A stretch of DNA of 64,000 nt from Acinetobacter proteolyticus (GCF_000367945.1 NZ_KB849179.1:1020935-1084934), one strand, 5' to 3'; positions 1-7,698 are shown, numbered from the stretch's first letter. The notes: generated by a model from the letters alone, not told the origin. A program made the numbers and translations.

Positions 1-2
1 CT

Positions 3-842
3 GCTGGTGGTCAAGCTGCTGGTGGTGAGAACTTCACACCCTTCATAAATCTTAACAAGACCAAAGACACGATTAAATTTAACAATGAATCAGAAATTAT
101 TGATTTAAAACAATATTTTGAAAATGCAAAAAATAGTAATGGTAGAAATATATTAATAGATTCCATCAAAATAAGTGTTAATAATGTTTCTATTTTATCT
201 CCATTTTTATCATCAATAGATCATTCAACCTCAAAAATTGTAAAATATTCATTTGTTGACGACCATCTAATTGATAGTGACGGTAATCCATTAGTAGTAA
301 GCAAATCATTAACTCTAACTTTTGTTAAAAAAGATTCAAAATTTGATCCAAAAGACACTAATGCTATCTTGATTAAACCCATTGGATACTCTGATTATCA
401 AATAATATTGGATGGAGTCGATAGACTTATTACACAAATTAATCTTCTTTATGAAAACTATAAAGAGTTTGATATGTGTTTGGCTTCAGCACTTCGTTTA
501 ATTTTTGACTTAACAACCTATAGATATCAACAACTTACCAAAGATGAAATTAATTCTGATCCGCTTGAAAAACAAGTTGAAAATATAATTACTAAAATTA
601 TTTCTGAAGATCAAGGTCGCCATTTCACTAAAGTAGCTGCACGCTTAGATCCAAGGCATAAAATTAATAAAAATACATTTTCTCCTGGACTTTTTGCGCA
701 AAGAGTTGCAACATCCAATTTAGGATCTCACACAGGATCTAGCCATCTAAGTGAAGAAACAATTAAAGATATTGCTATGCATGCGGGTTACTACGCTCAA
801 TTAGTTGATGCACATTGCCGAGTAAAAGGATTAATAAGTTGA
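3..842 (+). CDS. C-terminal part of an unidentified protein coupled to a DNA methyltransferase
   Basis: The reading frame is open from the first complete codon at the window edge to the TGA at 840-842, so the start lies outside the window. The visible part (279 residues) begins with a Gly/Ala/Gln-rich stretch that looks like a linker, then a region rich in Asn, Ser and Ile, then a helical C-terminal half ending in a Gly/Ser/His-rich segment (SNLGSHTGSSH). I do not recognise the family. Its stop codon overlaps the start of the following methyltransferase (TGATG), so the two are almost certainly translated together and work together. A modification or phage-defence role is an inference from that partner and from the integrase module nearby. 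Confidence 0.7.
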   Translation, partial: AGGQAAGGENFTPFINLNKTKDTIKFNNESEIIDLKQYFENAKNSNGRNILIDSIKISVNNVSILSPFLSSIDHSTSKIVKYSFVDDHLIDSDGNPLVVSKSLTLTFVKKDSKFDPKDTNAILIKPIGYSDYQIILDGVDRLITQINLLYENYKEFDMCLASALRLIFDLTTYRYQQLTKDEINSDPLEKQVENIITKIISEDQGRHFTKVAARLDPRHKINKNTFSPGLFAQRVATSNLGSHTGSSHLSEETIKDIAMHAGYYAQLVDAHCRVKGLIS

Positions 843-2044
843 TGAGTACAGATATTTCTTTTAGTCAGTATAGAAAAAATGATATTCATGGGGTTAGCCT
901 ATATCCAGCAACAATGATTGCTCCTGTTCAACAGAAAATTATGGAAAATTTATTTGAGATAAATCAAATAAATTCCGTTTATGACCCATATCATGGTTCT
1001 GGTACAGCTTTATTCGAAGCAGCAAAACTGAATATTGATTGTAAAATAACAGGATGTGATATTAATCCTTTAGCTCATTTAATAACTTATAGCAAGCTAA
1101 AAGGTGTCACTCAAAAAATCAAAGCCGATATACAATCTCTTTTCATTCTTATTGAAAATAGCCCAGAATATCATTTTGAGTTTCATAATATTGGCAAGTG
1201 GTTTAGAACAGATATAATCAATTCTTTGAAAAAAATTAGATGGTCAATTACTCAAATTTCCAGCAAACGTAACCGTGCATTTTTCTGGATTGTATTTGCT
1301 AATATTATTAGGAAATACAGCAACAGTAGATCATCAACATACAAACTTCATATCAAGGAATCTGTTGATATTAATAAGCTTCAGAATAATGTGATTCGAG
1401 ACTTCAAGAATCAAATTGCAAAGAACTATGAGAAGTTTAATTTAAAAGTTCCTAATGTGACACTTTTAAAAGGAGATGTTTTAAAAATGTCTCATAAACT
1501 CAATGATAGATGTATGGACTTAACTATCACTTCACCACCATATGGAGATAATGGAACAACTGTTCCTTATGGACAGTTTTCATCCTTAGCATTGTTTTGG
1601 ATTGATCCTAAGGATTTAAAACTGGAAGGTTGGGAATTAGATAACTATTCAAAAATAGACAGGATGAGTTTAGGTGGTAAGCAAAAAAACTCTTTAACGC
1701 AATTTGGCCAATCCTTGCTAACACCTTACTTAGCCGAAATTTCTCAGGAAAAACAAGCCAAAGTTATAAATTTCTTCGCTGATTATTTTATTTCATTAGA
1801 TGATATATGTCGTGTGACAGACAAATATATTGTTATGACATTAGGTAATAGAACCGTAGATAGAGTAAATATCAATTTAACAGAAATTACTTCGAGATAT
1901 TTAGCATCCAATGGATTCATTTTGGTAGATACTCTAAGCAGGGATATCCCAATGAAAAGAACTCCAAGGATAACTTCAAAAGTAAAAAATGAAGCTGTTT
2001 CTTCAATGAATGAAGAATTTGTCATAATTCACAGCAGACAATAA
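842..2044 (+). CDS. DNA methyltransferase (SPPY class, probable N4-cytosine or N6-adenine)
   Basis: This 400-aa protein has the AdoMet-binding motif DPYHGSGT at residues 48-55, an acidic second motif GCDIN at 71-75 and the catalytic SPPY at 231-234, followed by YGDNGTTVPYGQ. In this superfamily SPPY is most often found in N4-cytosine enzymes, but N6-adenine activity cannot be excluded. About 150 residues, mostly helical, separate the AdoMet motifs from SPPY and could hold target recognition. I chose the ATG at 842 because it overlaps the upstream stop codon; a TTG at 815 in the same frame is less likely. No restriction endonuclease is visible downstream, where a terminator follows. The enzyme could be solitary, or the upstream partner could be the effector. 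Confidence 0.88.
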   Translation: MSTDISFSQYRKNDIHGVSLYPATMIAPVQQKIMENLFEINQINSVYDPYHGSGTALFEAAKLNIDCKITGCDINPLAHLITYSKLKGVTQKIKADIQSLFILIENSPEYHFEFHNIGKWFRTDIINSLKKIRWSITQISSKRNRAFFWIVFANIIRKYSNSRSSTYKLHIKESVDINKLQNNVIRDFKNQIAKNYEKFNLKVPNVTLLKGDVLKMSHKLNDRCMDLTITSPPYGDNGTTVPYGQFSSLALFWIDPKDLKLEGWELDNYSKIDRMSLGGKQKNSLTQFGQSLLTPYLAEISQEKQAKVINFFADYFISLDDICRVTDKYIVMTLGNRTVDRVNINLTEITSRYLASNGFILVDTLSRDIPMKRTPRITSKVKNEAVSSMNEEFVIIHSRQ

Positions 2045-2060
2045 ACTTGATAAGTCAATA

Positions 2061-2087
2061 AAAGCTCACCCCATAAGTGAGCTTTTT
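2061..2087 (+). terminator. Rho-independent terminator after the methyltransferase
   Basis: The arms AAGCTCAC and GTGAGCTT form a stem around a short loop and are followed by a T-rich tract. It lies 17 bases after the methyltransferase stop and separates that pair from the next operon. Confidence 0.8.
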
Positions 2088-2112
2088 ACTTTTAAATCAA
2101 ATAAGAAAAAAA

Positions 2113-2164
2113 TTGACAAAACGGTAATTTAAATATTGCAATAAATTACCTTTTTGGTAATATT
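2113..2164 (+). promoter_or_regulatory. Promoter with inverted and direct GGTAAT operator repeats
   Basis: A perfect -35 hexamer TTGACA lies at 2113-2118. Directly behind it is an inverted repeat, GGTAATTTA at 2123-2131 and TAAATTACC at 2142-2150, with a third half-site GGTAATATT at 2156-2164 in the same orientation as the first. The -10 element is not clear (TATTGC at 2134-2139 is a weak candidate with short spacing). The half-sites cover where RNA polymerase would bind, so a repressor, probably encoded elsewhere in the element, is likely to control the operon at 2235-5277. Confidence 0.55.
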
Positions 2165-2181
2165 TATCTCGTAACCAACAA

Positions 2182-2215
2182 AAAGCCCCGAAACTTTGGA
2201 CGGCGACGGGGCTTT
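2182..2215 (+). other. Leader hairpin ahead of the integrase operon
   Basis: A nine-base-pair perfect stem, AAAGCCCCG with CGGGGCTTT, encloses a 16-base loop. No T-run follows, so it is a poor intrinsic terminator. Placed between the promoter and the first gene at 2235, it could stabilise the transcript or act as an antitermination or regulatory site. Confidence 0.5.
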
Positions 2216-2234
2216 GCAATTAAGCGAGATAAGT

Positions 2235-2432
2235 ATGAAACAAAAGCCTATACATAGTCAAACGTCCCAACGTTTGCATCAACACCCTTCTGCTACTGAT
2301 TATCAGGTCAGTACATTCGACTTCATCAAAGCCAATCTAAAAGATGCGCTTAAGCTCTTTCCTATTATTCTAGTCGTTTTCCTGCTCTGGCTACTCCTCA
2401 CCTTTATCATTTACGGCATCTTTGGAGGATAA
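2235..2432 (+). CDS. Small single-pass membrane protein of the element
   Basis: A 65-aa protein with a polar N-terminal half and one strongly hydrophobic helix near the C-terminus (about residues 42-62), ending in Gly-Gly. I chose the ATG at 2235; an in-frame TTG at 2196 would lie inside the leader hairpin. It is the first gene of the operon that runs through the ERF gene to the integrase. The family is not recognised. A role at the host membrane, such as superinfection exclusion, would be a guess. Confidence 0.6.
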   Translation: MKQKPIHSQTSQRLHQHPSATDYQVSTFDFIKANLKDALKLFPIILVVFLLWLLLTFIIYGIFGG

Positions 2433-2436
2433 GCAC

Positions 2437-2982
2437 ATGGGACAATTACATACGGCTTCTAACCAAAAAACTAAGCTATTCAACGGCTCATTATCGAACA
2501 AAATACAACCGACAAGCTATGACGCACAGCGACTTGTAAGCCCTGTAAATACTGGAGGTTCAGCATCATATACACAGGGTAAGACCAATATTTTGGAGCC
2601 TGTCATGCAAAAGAAACGCTATACCACACCTTTCGCGCAATTCATCTGTAAAGACGTGAACGGCTACTACAATGTACGCCTTGGCCCAAAAATTTATCTG
2701 GTCAACGTATCGTTAAATTACACCCCTGATTTTGATGGTGAATTCTTTGGTGGTGCTCAAGCCCCACATTTTGAGTGGCATTCAATTCTTGTTAAAGAAT
2801 CGCTAGAAAGCCAAGCTCGCCCAATCACAGACGAAGAATTAGCGGTGTATTGGCTAAAAGGTAATATCAAGAAAATCGTTAATTACCAACGTGCCATAGA
2901 ACGCAGAGTGAAAAGCCAAACACCACGCTACAGCAAAGAACAGCGTATCGATTACCGCAACGCGCAATATAACGGTGCCTAA
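2437..2982 (+). CDS. Unknown element protein
   Basis: A 181-aa protein starting at the ATG at 2437, preceded by the strong ribosome binding site GGAGGA at 2424-2429, which overlaps the end of the upstream gene. The N-terminal third is rich in Ser, Gln and Asn and looks disordered. The middle has alternating hydrophobic and aromatic residues (NGYYNVRLGPKIYLVNVSL), suggesting beta strands, and the C-terminus is basic and helical. No family is recognised. Position directly before the ERF recombinase suggests an early phage function, perhaps DNA metabolism. Confidence 0.7.
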   Translation: MGQLHTASNQKTKLFNGSLSNKIQPTSYDAQRLVSPVNTGGSASYTQGKTNILEPVMQKKRYTTPFAQFICKDVNGYYNVRLGPKIYLVNVSLNYTPDFDGEFFGGAQAPHFEWHSILVKESLESQARPITDEELAVYWLKGNIKKIVNYQRAIERRVKSQTPRYSKEQRIDYRNAQYNGA

Positions 2983-2990
2983 GGAGATTT

Positions 2991-3653
2991 ATGATGAATG
3001 CAGCCGTGAATCAACAAATGGCATCAACTAGTACACTAGATGCCTTACAACTTATTCAGCTTGAGTTAAAAGCACCAAAGAGCAAATACAACAGCTTTGG
3101 TAAATTCCATTACCGTAGCCTAGAAGACATTCTTGAAGGTGTTAAGCCATTATTGCAAAAGTACGGCGCTAGCCTTGTTGTTAGTGATGAAGTGCAAGAG
3201 ATCGGTCCTGTTGTCGTGATTACAGCCAAAGCAGTCTTTACCGATGCCCAAGGCAAACAAACCATGACTACCGCACATGCTGGTGTGGAGATCAATAAAA
3301 AAGGAATGGATGTTGCCCAGACATTTGGTTCATCCAGTTCCTATGCCCGTAAATACGCATTGAATGGTCTATTCCTGATTGATGATACCCAAGATGCCGA
3401 TACTGATGCATACCATCAGCAAACCAATGCACAGAGTCGGAACAATCAACAGAATGCCCCTGCTCAAAATCAGCAACGCAATCAGAACCAACAACCTGCA
3501 CAACAACGTCAGCAGCAAAACCAAACCGCACAGCCAAATGCGGCGCAGCAATTGACCAATGATTTTCAACAGGCTTTAAACGCCATTCATCACACCGACA
3601 AAGAAGCAGATCTAGGTGTGATCTATAAACAATTTAAAGGGCACACGCTATGA
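2991..3653 (+). CDS. ERF family single-strand annealing protein
   Basis: This 220-aa protein matches the ERF phage recombinase family, which anneals complementary single strands during phage recombination. Supporting stretches are KYNSFGKFHYRSLEDILEGV at about residues 27-46, and QTFGSSSSYARKYALNGLFLI followed by the acidic DDTQDADTDA at about residues 109-140, the pattern seen at the end of ERF core domains. The C-terminal third is a low-complexity Gln/Asn/Pro tail, common in this family. AAGGAG at 2981-2986 precedes the ATG at 2991 (a second ATG at 2994 is equally possible). The gene confirms that this end of the window is phage-derived. Confidence 0.88.
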   Translation: MMNAAVNQQMASTSTLDALQLIQLELKAPKSKYNSFGKFHYRSLEDILEGVKPLLQKYGASLVVSDEVQEIGPVVVITAKAVFTDAQGKQTMTTAHAGVEINKKGMDVAQTFGSSSSYARKYALNGLFLIDDTQDADTDAYHQQTNAQSRNNQQNAPAQNQQRNQNQQPAQQRQQQNQTAQPNAAQQLTNDFQQALNAIHHTDKEADLGVIYKQFKGHTL

Positions 3654-3727
3654 AAATCAGATTGTGCAGGCGTGTAAGGCAAAAAAGGACATGGAGGGTT
3701 GGAGTGCGTAAAAACCTACATCTTTAA
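3650..3727 (+). CDS. Possible 25-aa highly basic micro-ORF
   Basis: The ATG at 3650 overlaps the ERF stop codon (ATGA), an arrangement typical of coupled genes. It encodes 25 residues, ten of them Lys or Arg (MKIRLCRRVRQKRTWRVGV and a short tail). It overlaps the start of the next ORF in another frame. Nothing beyond the coupling and the composition supports it. Confidence 0.3.
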   Translation: MKIRLCRRVRQKRTWRVGVRKNLHL

Positions 3728-3905
3728 GTATTTGGCCAAGCTTCACGGCAAAGGCAGCTTACGAGGACGTGTAGAGGCTACGACAGCTCTCCAAGCAAAA
3801 CAGCTGATATTGCAAGGCAATGAATTGATCAAGGATGTCTCAGTATCGCTATTAACCAATCAAAAGGCTGCACGCACGCAGTCTTTTGAAAAAATAAATA
3901 ACTAA
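3699..3905 (+). CDS. Small hypothetical element protein
   Basis: A 68-aa reading frame without any ATG; the only sensible start is TTG at 3699, with AAGGA about ten bases upstream. The product has a basic, helical middle (KLHGKGSLRGRVEATTALQAKQLI). I do not recognise it. It fills the gap between the ERF gene and the excisionase-like gene in the same direction, which supports it as a real operon member. Confidence 0.5.
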   Translation: MECVKTYIFKYLAKLHGKGSLRGRVEATTALQAKQLILQGNELIKDVSVSLLTNQKAARTQSFEKINN

Positions 3906-3922
3906 TTTGAGGTGAATTAACT

Positions 3923-4153
3923 ATGTCTTGCTTAATTCGAGTATCTGAATTTATTAAGCGCGTGTATGGAGACGCTGAAAATGGCGCCACTCCTCCCACT
4001 CCCCAAACCATCACCCGTAAATGCCGCATCGGTAAATTGCCTGCTGAATTACATGGCGCAGAAGATGGCAAACGCGGTACCTGGTACATCAACTGGGAAG
4101 CTTATGAAAAGCAAACTGGCGATGAGTTAGTAAATAAAGTACTGCAAGGTTAA
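3923..4153 (+). CDS. Excisionase-like DNA-binding protein
   Basis: A 76-aa protein directly upstream of the integrase, with only two bases between stop and start. It has the layout of small winged-helix excisionases or AlpA-like proteins: an N-terminal helix region, a Pro/Thr linker (PPTPQTITRKCRIGKLP) typical of the recognition helix and wing, and GTWYINWEAYEKQTG near the end. It probably directs excision by the neighbouring integrase, and may also act as a regulator. GAGGTG lies upstream of the ATG at 3923. The assignment rests on context and overall pattern. Confidence 0.65.
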   Translation: MSCLIRVSEFIKRVYGDAENGATPPTPQTITRKCRIGKLPAELHGAEDGKRGTWYINWEAYEKQTGDELVNKVLQG

Positions 4154-4155
4154 AA

Positions 4156-5277
4156 ATGTCACGTTCTAGAAATGCAGGCAACAAAGACTTGCCTGCGAAT
4201 CTCTATAGGGATAATGGTAAATCATGGCGATATCGCCATCCTGAAACGGGTAAATTTCATTCTATGGGGAGTAACAAGGCTATTGCAGTTCAAGCTGCCC
4301 GTAAACTTAACTCACTGCTGATTCAGGAAGAAGATTATGTTTCTAGCGTAACTGGCAAAGCAGTCTCATTTAAAGATTTTTGCGAACAGTTCCTTGAAGA
4401 AAAGAGACGTAAAGATTGTCGCCCTATATCGGACAACACAAAGAAGAATTATCAAATTCAGTTGAACCGAATTTTCAAAGTTTGGGGTAATAAATCTTTA
4501 GACTCCATTACTTTAAAAATGGTAAATGATCAATTAGATGAGCTGACACCATCAAACCGTAAGGCGCTTAGAAGCTTGCTTTGTAATATTTTTGATGTAG
4601 CGATGAGTAAAGGGATCTGTCCTGATAACCCTACCCGCATTACTTTGACAAAGCACGTTCAGAGACAACGTAAGCGCCATACGGTTGCAGGGCTACAACA
4701 GATTAGGGCTCATTCCCCATTATGGCTCCAGAACGCAATTGACCTATCTCTTTTAACCACTCAAAGACGTACGGATATAGTGGCTCTACATTGGACTGAT
4801 ATTTATGATGGATATATTCATATTGCACAACAGAAAACCACCACCGATTCATTCGATGAATTTGAGGTGATGGAAGGTGCTGGATATGTTCGAATTAAAA
4901 TTGATGCAGAACTGCAAAAGGTTTTAGATCGATGCAAATCAGCTAAAGTTGTTACTCCGTTTGTAATTTATCAACTTCCTAAGCGTAAAACTAAGAATGC
5001 AAATAAAGAGCACTGGACTCAAATTCTTCCTCAGTATTTATCCGAGGAGTTCTTGAAGATCGTTAAACTTGCTAAGGCATATCCAGATCTGAAAGGTAGG
5101 CAAATTCCGACTTTTCATGAAATACGATCACTGGCTATTTTCTTACATAAAAAAGCAGGTCGAAGTGCTCAAGCTTTGGCTGGCCATAGCTCAGTAAAAA
5201 TGACCGAACATTATGAGGCTGGACATGAAATTGTTTGGAATGATGTTGATGTCGGAATTACCCTGCCATTTGCCTAA
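4156..5277 (+). CDS. Phage-type tyrosine integrase
   Basis: This 373-aa protein is a tyrosine recombinase. The N-terminus (YRDNGKSWRYRHPETGKF, residues 17-34) resembles the arm-binding domain of lambda-type integrases; a core-binding SAM-like domain lies at about 70-165. The catalytic set is visible: Arg204 in TTQRRTD, a probable Lys227, His321 and Arg324 in HEIR, His344 in GHSS and the nucleophile Tyr353 in EHYEAG. All residues needed for activity are present. As the last gene of the operon it marks the right end of the element, so the attachment site should lie in the few hundred bases after it. Confidence 0.95.
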   Translation: MSRSRNAGNKDLPANLYRDNGKSWRYRHPETGKFHSMGSNKAIAVQAARKLNSLLIQEEDYVSSVTGKAVSFKDFCEQFLEEKRRKDCRPISDNTKKNYQIQLNRIFKVWGNKSLDSITLKMVNDQLDELTPSNRKALRSLLCNIFDVAMSKGICPDNPTRITLTKHVQRQRKRHTVAGLQQIRAHSPLWLQNAIDLSLLTTQRRTDIVALHWTDIYDGYIHIAQQKTTTDSFDEFEVMEGAGYVRIKIDAELQKVLDRCKSAKVVTPFVIYQLPKRKTKNANKEHWTQILPQYLSEEFLKIVKLAKAYPDLKGRQIPTFHEIRSLAIFLHKKAGRSAQALAGHSSVKMTEHYEAGHEIVWNDVDVGITLPFA

Positions 5278-5812
5278 ATGACATAAATACGCTTCACAAA
5301 TGGGATTTCTAAGTTATTGTTTTCTATGGTTTCTATAAGTCCCATTTTTACGTTAAAAACGCTAATTTTCACCACAATAATTCATATAAATCATTATCTT
5401 AATTTAATTTATCGCCATTACATTTTGATAGTTGGGATAGTAAAAATCCATCTTTCAGCGAGTTTGTGGTAGTGGAAAACTACCCAGCATCAATAGCTTC
5501 GCATTGGAAGGTAAAAACGGTTGTAATGGATGTGTTTCTACTTCTATATCAGTCATTTATATAAAGAGCCAAATTTTAAATTGAGCGAAAAGTTTCGTTT
5601 ATTTTATAGAATATTCCCGTTTTTTGCTTGGATCTTTTGTTGGTGAAAATTTCACCTTCACAATATTTTAATAATATCTTTATTGACTCAAATGACATGA
5701 AATAATCATTCTATTTTACAAATTTTTAAATAAAGGAAAATTTTCTCAAAAATGACTTTATTTTTCACATCAGAGATGGAATAAAGGAGCTCAAGGGCTT
5801 TTCCATATTCAT
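5278..5812. other. Gene-free region downstream of the integrase, expected to hold the attachment site
   Basis: No credible gene in 535 bases. An inverted repeat AAATGGGA (5298-5305) and TCCCATTT (5340-5347) flanks a T-rich stretch just after the integrase. A separate palindrome GGTGAAAATTTCACC lies at 5642-5656. No tRNA or tmRNA end was found, so the integration target cannot be named; the left attachment site, needed to define the repeat, is outside the window. Confidence 0.5.
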
Positions 5813-5836
5813 AAAAAAACCACCCGAAGGTGGTTT
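5813..5836 (-). terminator. Rho-independent terminator of the DUF4882-like gene
   Basis: Read on the minus strand, AAACCACC-TTCG-GGTGGTTT forms an eight-pair stem with a UUCG loop, followed by seven T. It starts eight bases after the stop of the gene at 5844-6626. Confidence 0.9.
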
Positions 5837-5843
5837 AATTCAA

Positions 5844-6626
5844 TTAAATCGTATTTCCACAAATATCTTTGGCCCCAGTGGGATAAGTGTTTTGAAGTTT
5901 AGTACGGTCTGTAACTAGCTCAAGCGAAAATGTTTTCCCTACCATAGCTGAGTTTGATGGAACATCTTGTACAGCAATCTGTGCTAGAAAATAACCTTCA
6001 TTTGGCTTTGTAGAGTAACTCCCCACATAACCATAATTTGTTCCATTTGAGATTACGCCTATTTGTTGCGTTTGTTGATTGATGTAAAAACCTAGCCTTG
6101 CACCATTATTCAACACATTATTATCAATAGTATTCTCACCAATTAAAGCACTGTTTGACAGATCTCTTGATTGCCATGCTGATAATATTTGGTTTGGAAC
6201 CTCAGAAATATTATTTAGACTCATAATCGAATTTGATAAAACATGTTTATCATCTTTAGTTCCAAAAAAAGTAAATGGAAAAAGGCCAATAATACTATTG
6301 TTACTTAAAACCACATTTGGAACTTTCACAATCATTTCATAGGCAATAATGTTACTTTGGGATAGCGTAACATCCCCGATCATTTTTCCTGGTTGACTTA
6401 TTTGCTTATTGCCAAAGTTTCCACTTGCAGCAACGTATCTTTTAGATCCTGTTGTAGGACTTATAGTTAAAGAAACTTTTTGTCCAGAAATAGTCGGAAA
6501 AGGTAGAGATCCTGATGAAACTGCATTTAATTGTGTCTGGTTTGCATCAAAATTATAAGTACACTCTGCGAAAGTGTTCATTGCAGGAATGGCTGTGATA
6601 AGGATGCCCAATATTATCTTCTTCAC
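5844..6626 (-). CDS. Secreted protein, DUF4882-like
   Basis: A 260-aa protein with a clear signal peptide (MKKIILGILITAIPAMNTFA, cleavage after residue 20) and a Ser/Asn/Thr-rich mature part with two Cys only (CTYNF near the N-terminus, DICGN near the C-terminus), which could pair. The pattern fits, from memory, the DUF4882 family of about 260 residues found mainly in Acinetobacter. Its function is unknown; export to periplasm or cell surface is inferred from the signal. It is a single-gene unit with its own terminator, located just outside the integrated element. Confidence 0.75.
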   Translation of the reverse strand: MKKIILGILITAIPAMNTFAECTYNFDANQTQLNAVSSGSLPFPTISGQKVSLTISPTTGSKRYVAASGNFGNKQISQPGKMIGDVTLSQSNIIAYEMIVKVPNVVLSNNSIIGLFPFTFFGTKDDKHVLSNSIMSLNNISEVPNQILSAWQSRDLSNSALIGENTIDNNVLNNGARLGFYINQQTQQIGVISNGTNYGYVGSYSTKPNEGYFLAQIAVQDVPSNSAMVGKTFSLELVTDRTKLQNTYPTGAKDICGNTI

Positions 6627-6803
6627 TTCGTTTACCTTTTTTATACTTGAATAAGTAGTATAAATAAATCACTTTCAATAATTGTTAAATCAGATAAAAG
6701 GTTATTAAAAAACCACCCGAAGTGGGATTATTCATTCTTTATTTAAAAAGTCTCTCGTTGAACTTAGTGTTTCTAAAGCTTCTGTATTGGATTGAGAAAA
6801 CTT

Positions 6804-6831
6804 AAAAGAATGCTCACCTTTCGATGAGCAT
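6804..6831 (-). terminator. Rho-independent terminator for the small genes at 6874-7619
   Basis: On the minus strand TGCTCA and TGAGCA form a stem over the loop TCGAAAGG, followed by TTCTTTT. It lies 43 bases after the stop of the acidic-protein gene. Confidence 0.7.
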
Positions 6832-6873
6832 TACGTATGGCCTACTTATTTCTAAAGCAAAATTAAACAATGC

Positions 6874-7074
6874 TTATTCTTCGACCTCTATAGGATCACC
6901 ATCTTCAGGACGGATATGTTTAGTTCCATCATCTGCTGGATCTACACTTGAACCATCTTTAGTGATGCTATTGTAAAGCTCATCCTCTTTCTTATCATCG
7001 ATAAATTCTTCATCCTCTAAGTCTAAAGGTTCATCGTCATCATCAAAATTTAAAGGCTTATTTTCATCTATCAT
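6874..7074 (-). CDS. Very acidic 66-aa protein
   Basis: By hand count 27 of 66 residues are Asp or Glu and only 6 are Lys or Arg, including the runs DDDD and DEEF. There is no signal peptide or membrane segment. The start at 7074 has AAGGACG upstream. Such composition is seen in DNA-mimic proteins and in disordered regulators, but neither is shown here. It may be co-transcribed with the minus-strand gene at 7149-7352, 74 bases upstream. Confidence 0.65.
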   Translation of the reverse strand: MIDENKPLNFDDDDEPLDLEDEEFIDDKKEDELYNSITKDGSSVDPADDGTKHIRPEDGDPIEVEE

Positions 7075-7148
7075 GACCTATCGTCCTTATTAAATTCAGA
7101 AATTAAATAATCTACTCCTTTAACACTTAACTAGGAGCATTTCTGTAA

Positions 7149-7352
7149 TCATTTTAAAGATTCAACTAATATATTTATTAATCGTTTGGCATCTTCATCA
7201 TTACTTCTATTGAAAACATATGGTCCATGGCCACTTGCCGAAGTCACAGTATCAATCGTAATTTTGACATTACCATCTATTGAAGTGAACGTAGTAAGAG
7301 CTACAATATGTTCAGTATTAATATAACTCTCTGAATCTATTTGAACTAACAT
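7149..7352 (-). CDS. Small hypothetical protein, beta-rich
   Basis: A 67-aa protein, with AAGGAG eight bases before the ATG at 7352. Strands seem to alternate in the first 45 residues (MLVQIDSESYINTEHIVALT, then VKITIDTVT) and a helix ends the protein (DEDAKRLINILVESLK). The general plan recalls small FlbD-like folds, but there is no sequence basis to assign it. It sits 33 bases after the stop of the 77-aa gene at 7386-7619, so the two may share a transcript. Confidence 0.65.
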   Translation of the reverse strand: MLVQIDSESYINTEHIVALTTFTSIDGNVKITIDTVTSASGHGPYVFNRSNDEDAKRLINILVESLK

Positions 7353-7385
7353 TATGATCTCCTTGAATATTAATTAAAATCAAGT

Positions 7386-7619
7386 TTATTCAATCATATC
7401 TATTATATGTTCACGTCCAACAAACCTTTTGGGTTCTTGAAGATTTAAGACATCATGGAATTCTGGATGTACATCTTCTCCGTTAAATTCATAAACCCAA
7501 CGAATCTTCTGCTCAATTTCTACATATTGGCAATCAAAAGAATTCACGACTGGATCAATGAATGATCTCACTCGTAACTTCTCACCAGTATTTATGTCCT
7601 TTAATGTAATAATTGTCAT
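7386..7619 (-). CDS. 77-aa hypothetical protein, copy A of a paralogue pair
   Basis: This 77-aa protein begins MTIITLKDINTGEKLR and has the same length as the gene at 8050-8283. An ungapped hand alignment gives 27 identities of 77, concentrated in the first 26 residues and around W41, G47, D49-V50 and the final Ile-Glu. No signal peptide or membrane segment is seen. TAAGGAG precedes the start. The conserved N-terminus looks like a small beta domain. Function unknown; the paralogues share upstream sequence as well (see 7641-7698 and 8301-8358). Confidence 0.7.
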   Translation of the reverse strand: MTIITLKDINTGEKLRVRSFIDPVVNSFDCQYVEIEQKIRWVYEFNGEDVHPEFHDVLNLQEPKRFVGREHIIDMIE

Positions 7620-7640
7620 TATTGTTATCTCCTTATACGA

Positions 7641-7698
7641 GAGACTTTTTGTACCATGGGAAATTATTGCAAAAGGTAATTTTTCTAGAACTTAATGT
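7641..7698 (-). promoter_or_regulatory. Conserved upstream boxes of paralogue A
   Basis: Two boxes are shared with the other paralogue: GAGACTTTTTGTACCATG starting at 7641 and AACTTAATGT at 7689-7698 (plus-strand letters). The start-to-start distance is 48 bases in both copies, so the arrangement is kept by descent or selection. They probably hold the promoter, but no standard -35/-10 pair could be fixed. Confidence 0.5.

Noticed and set aside
2991..3653. The Gln/Asn-rich tail of the ERF protein as a prion-like or separate domain.
   Set aside because: Low-complexity Gln tails are common in phage ERF and single-strand binding proteins; nothing marks this as special.
5468..5482. Small hairpin GTAGT...ACTAC considered as part of a tRNA at the attachment site.
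   Set aside because: No cloverleaf, T-loop or acceptor stem can be built around it.
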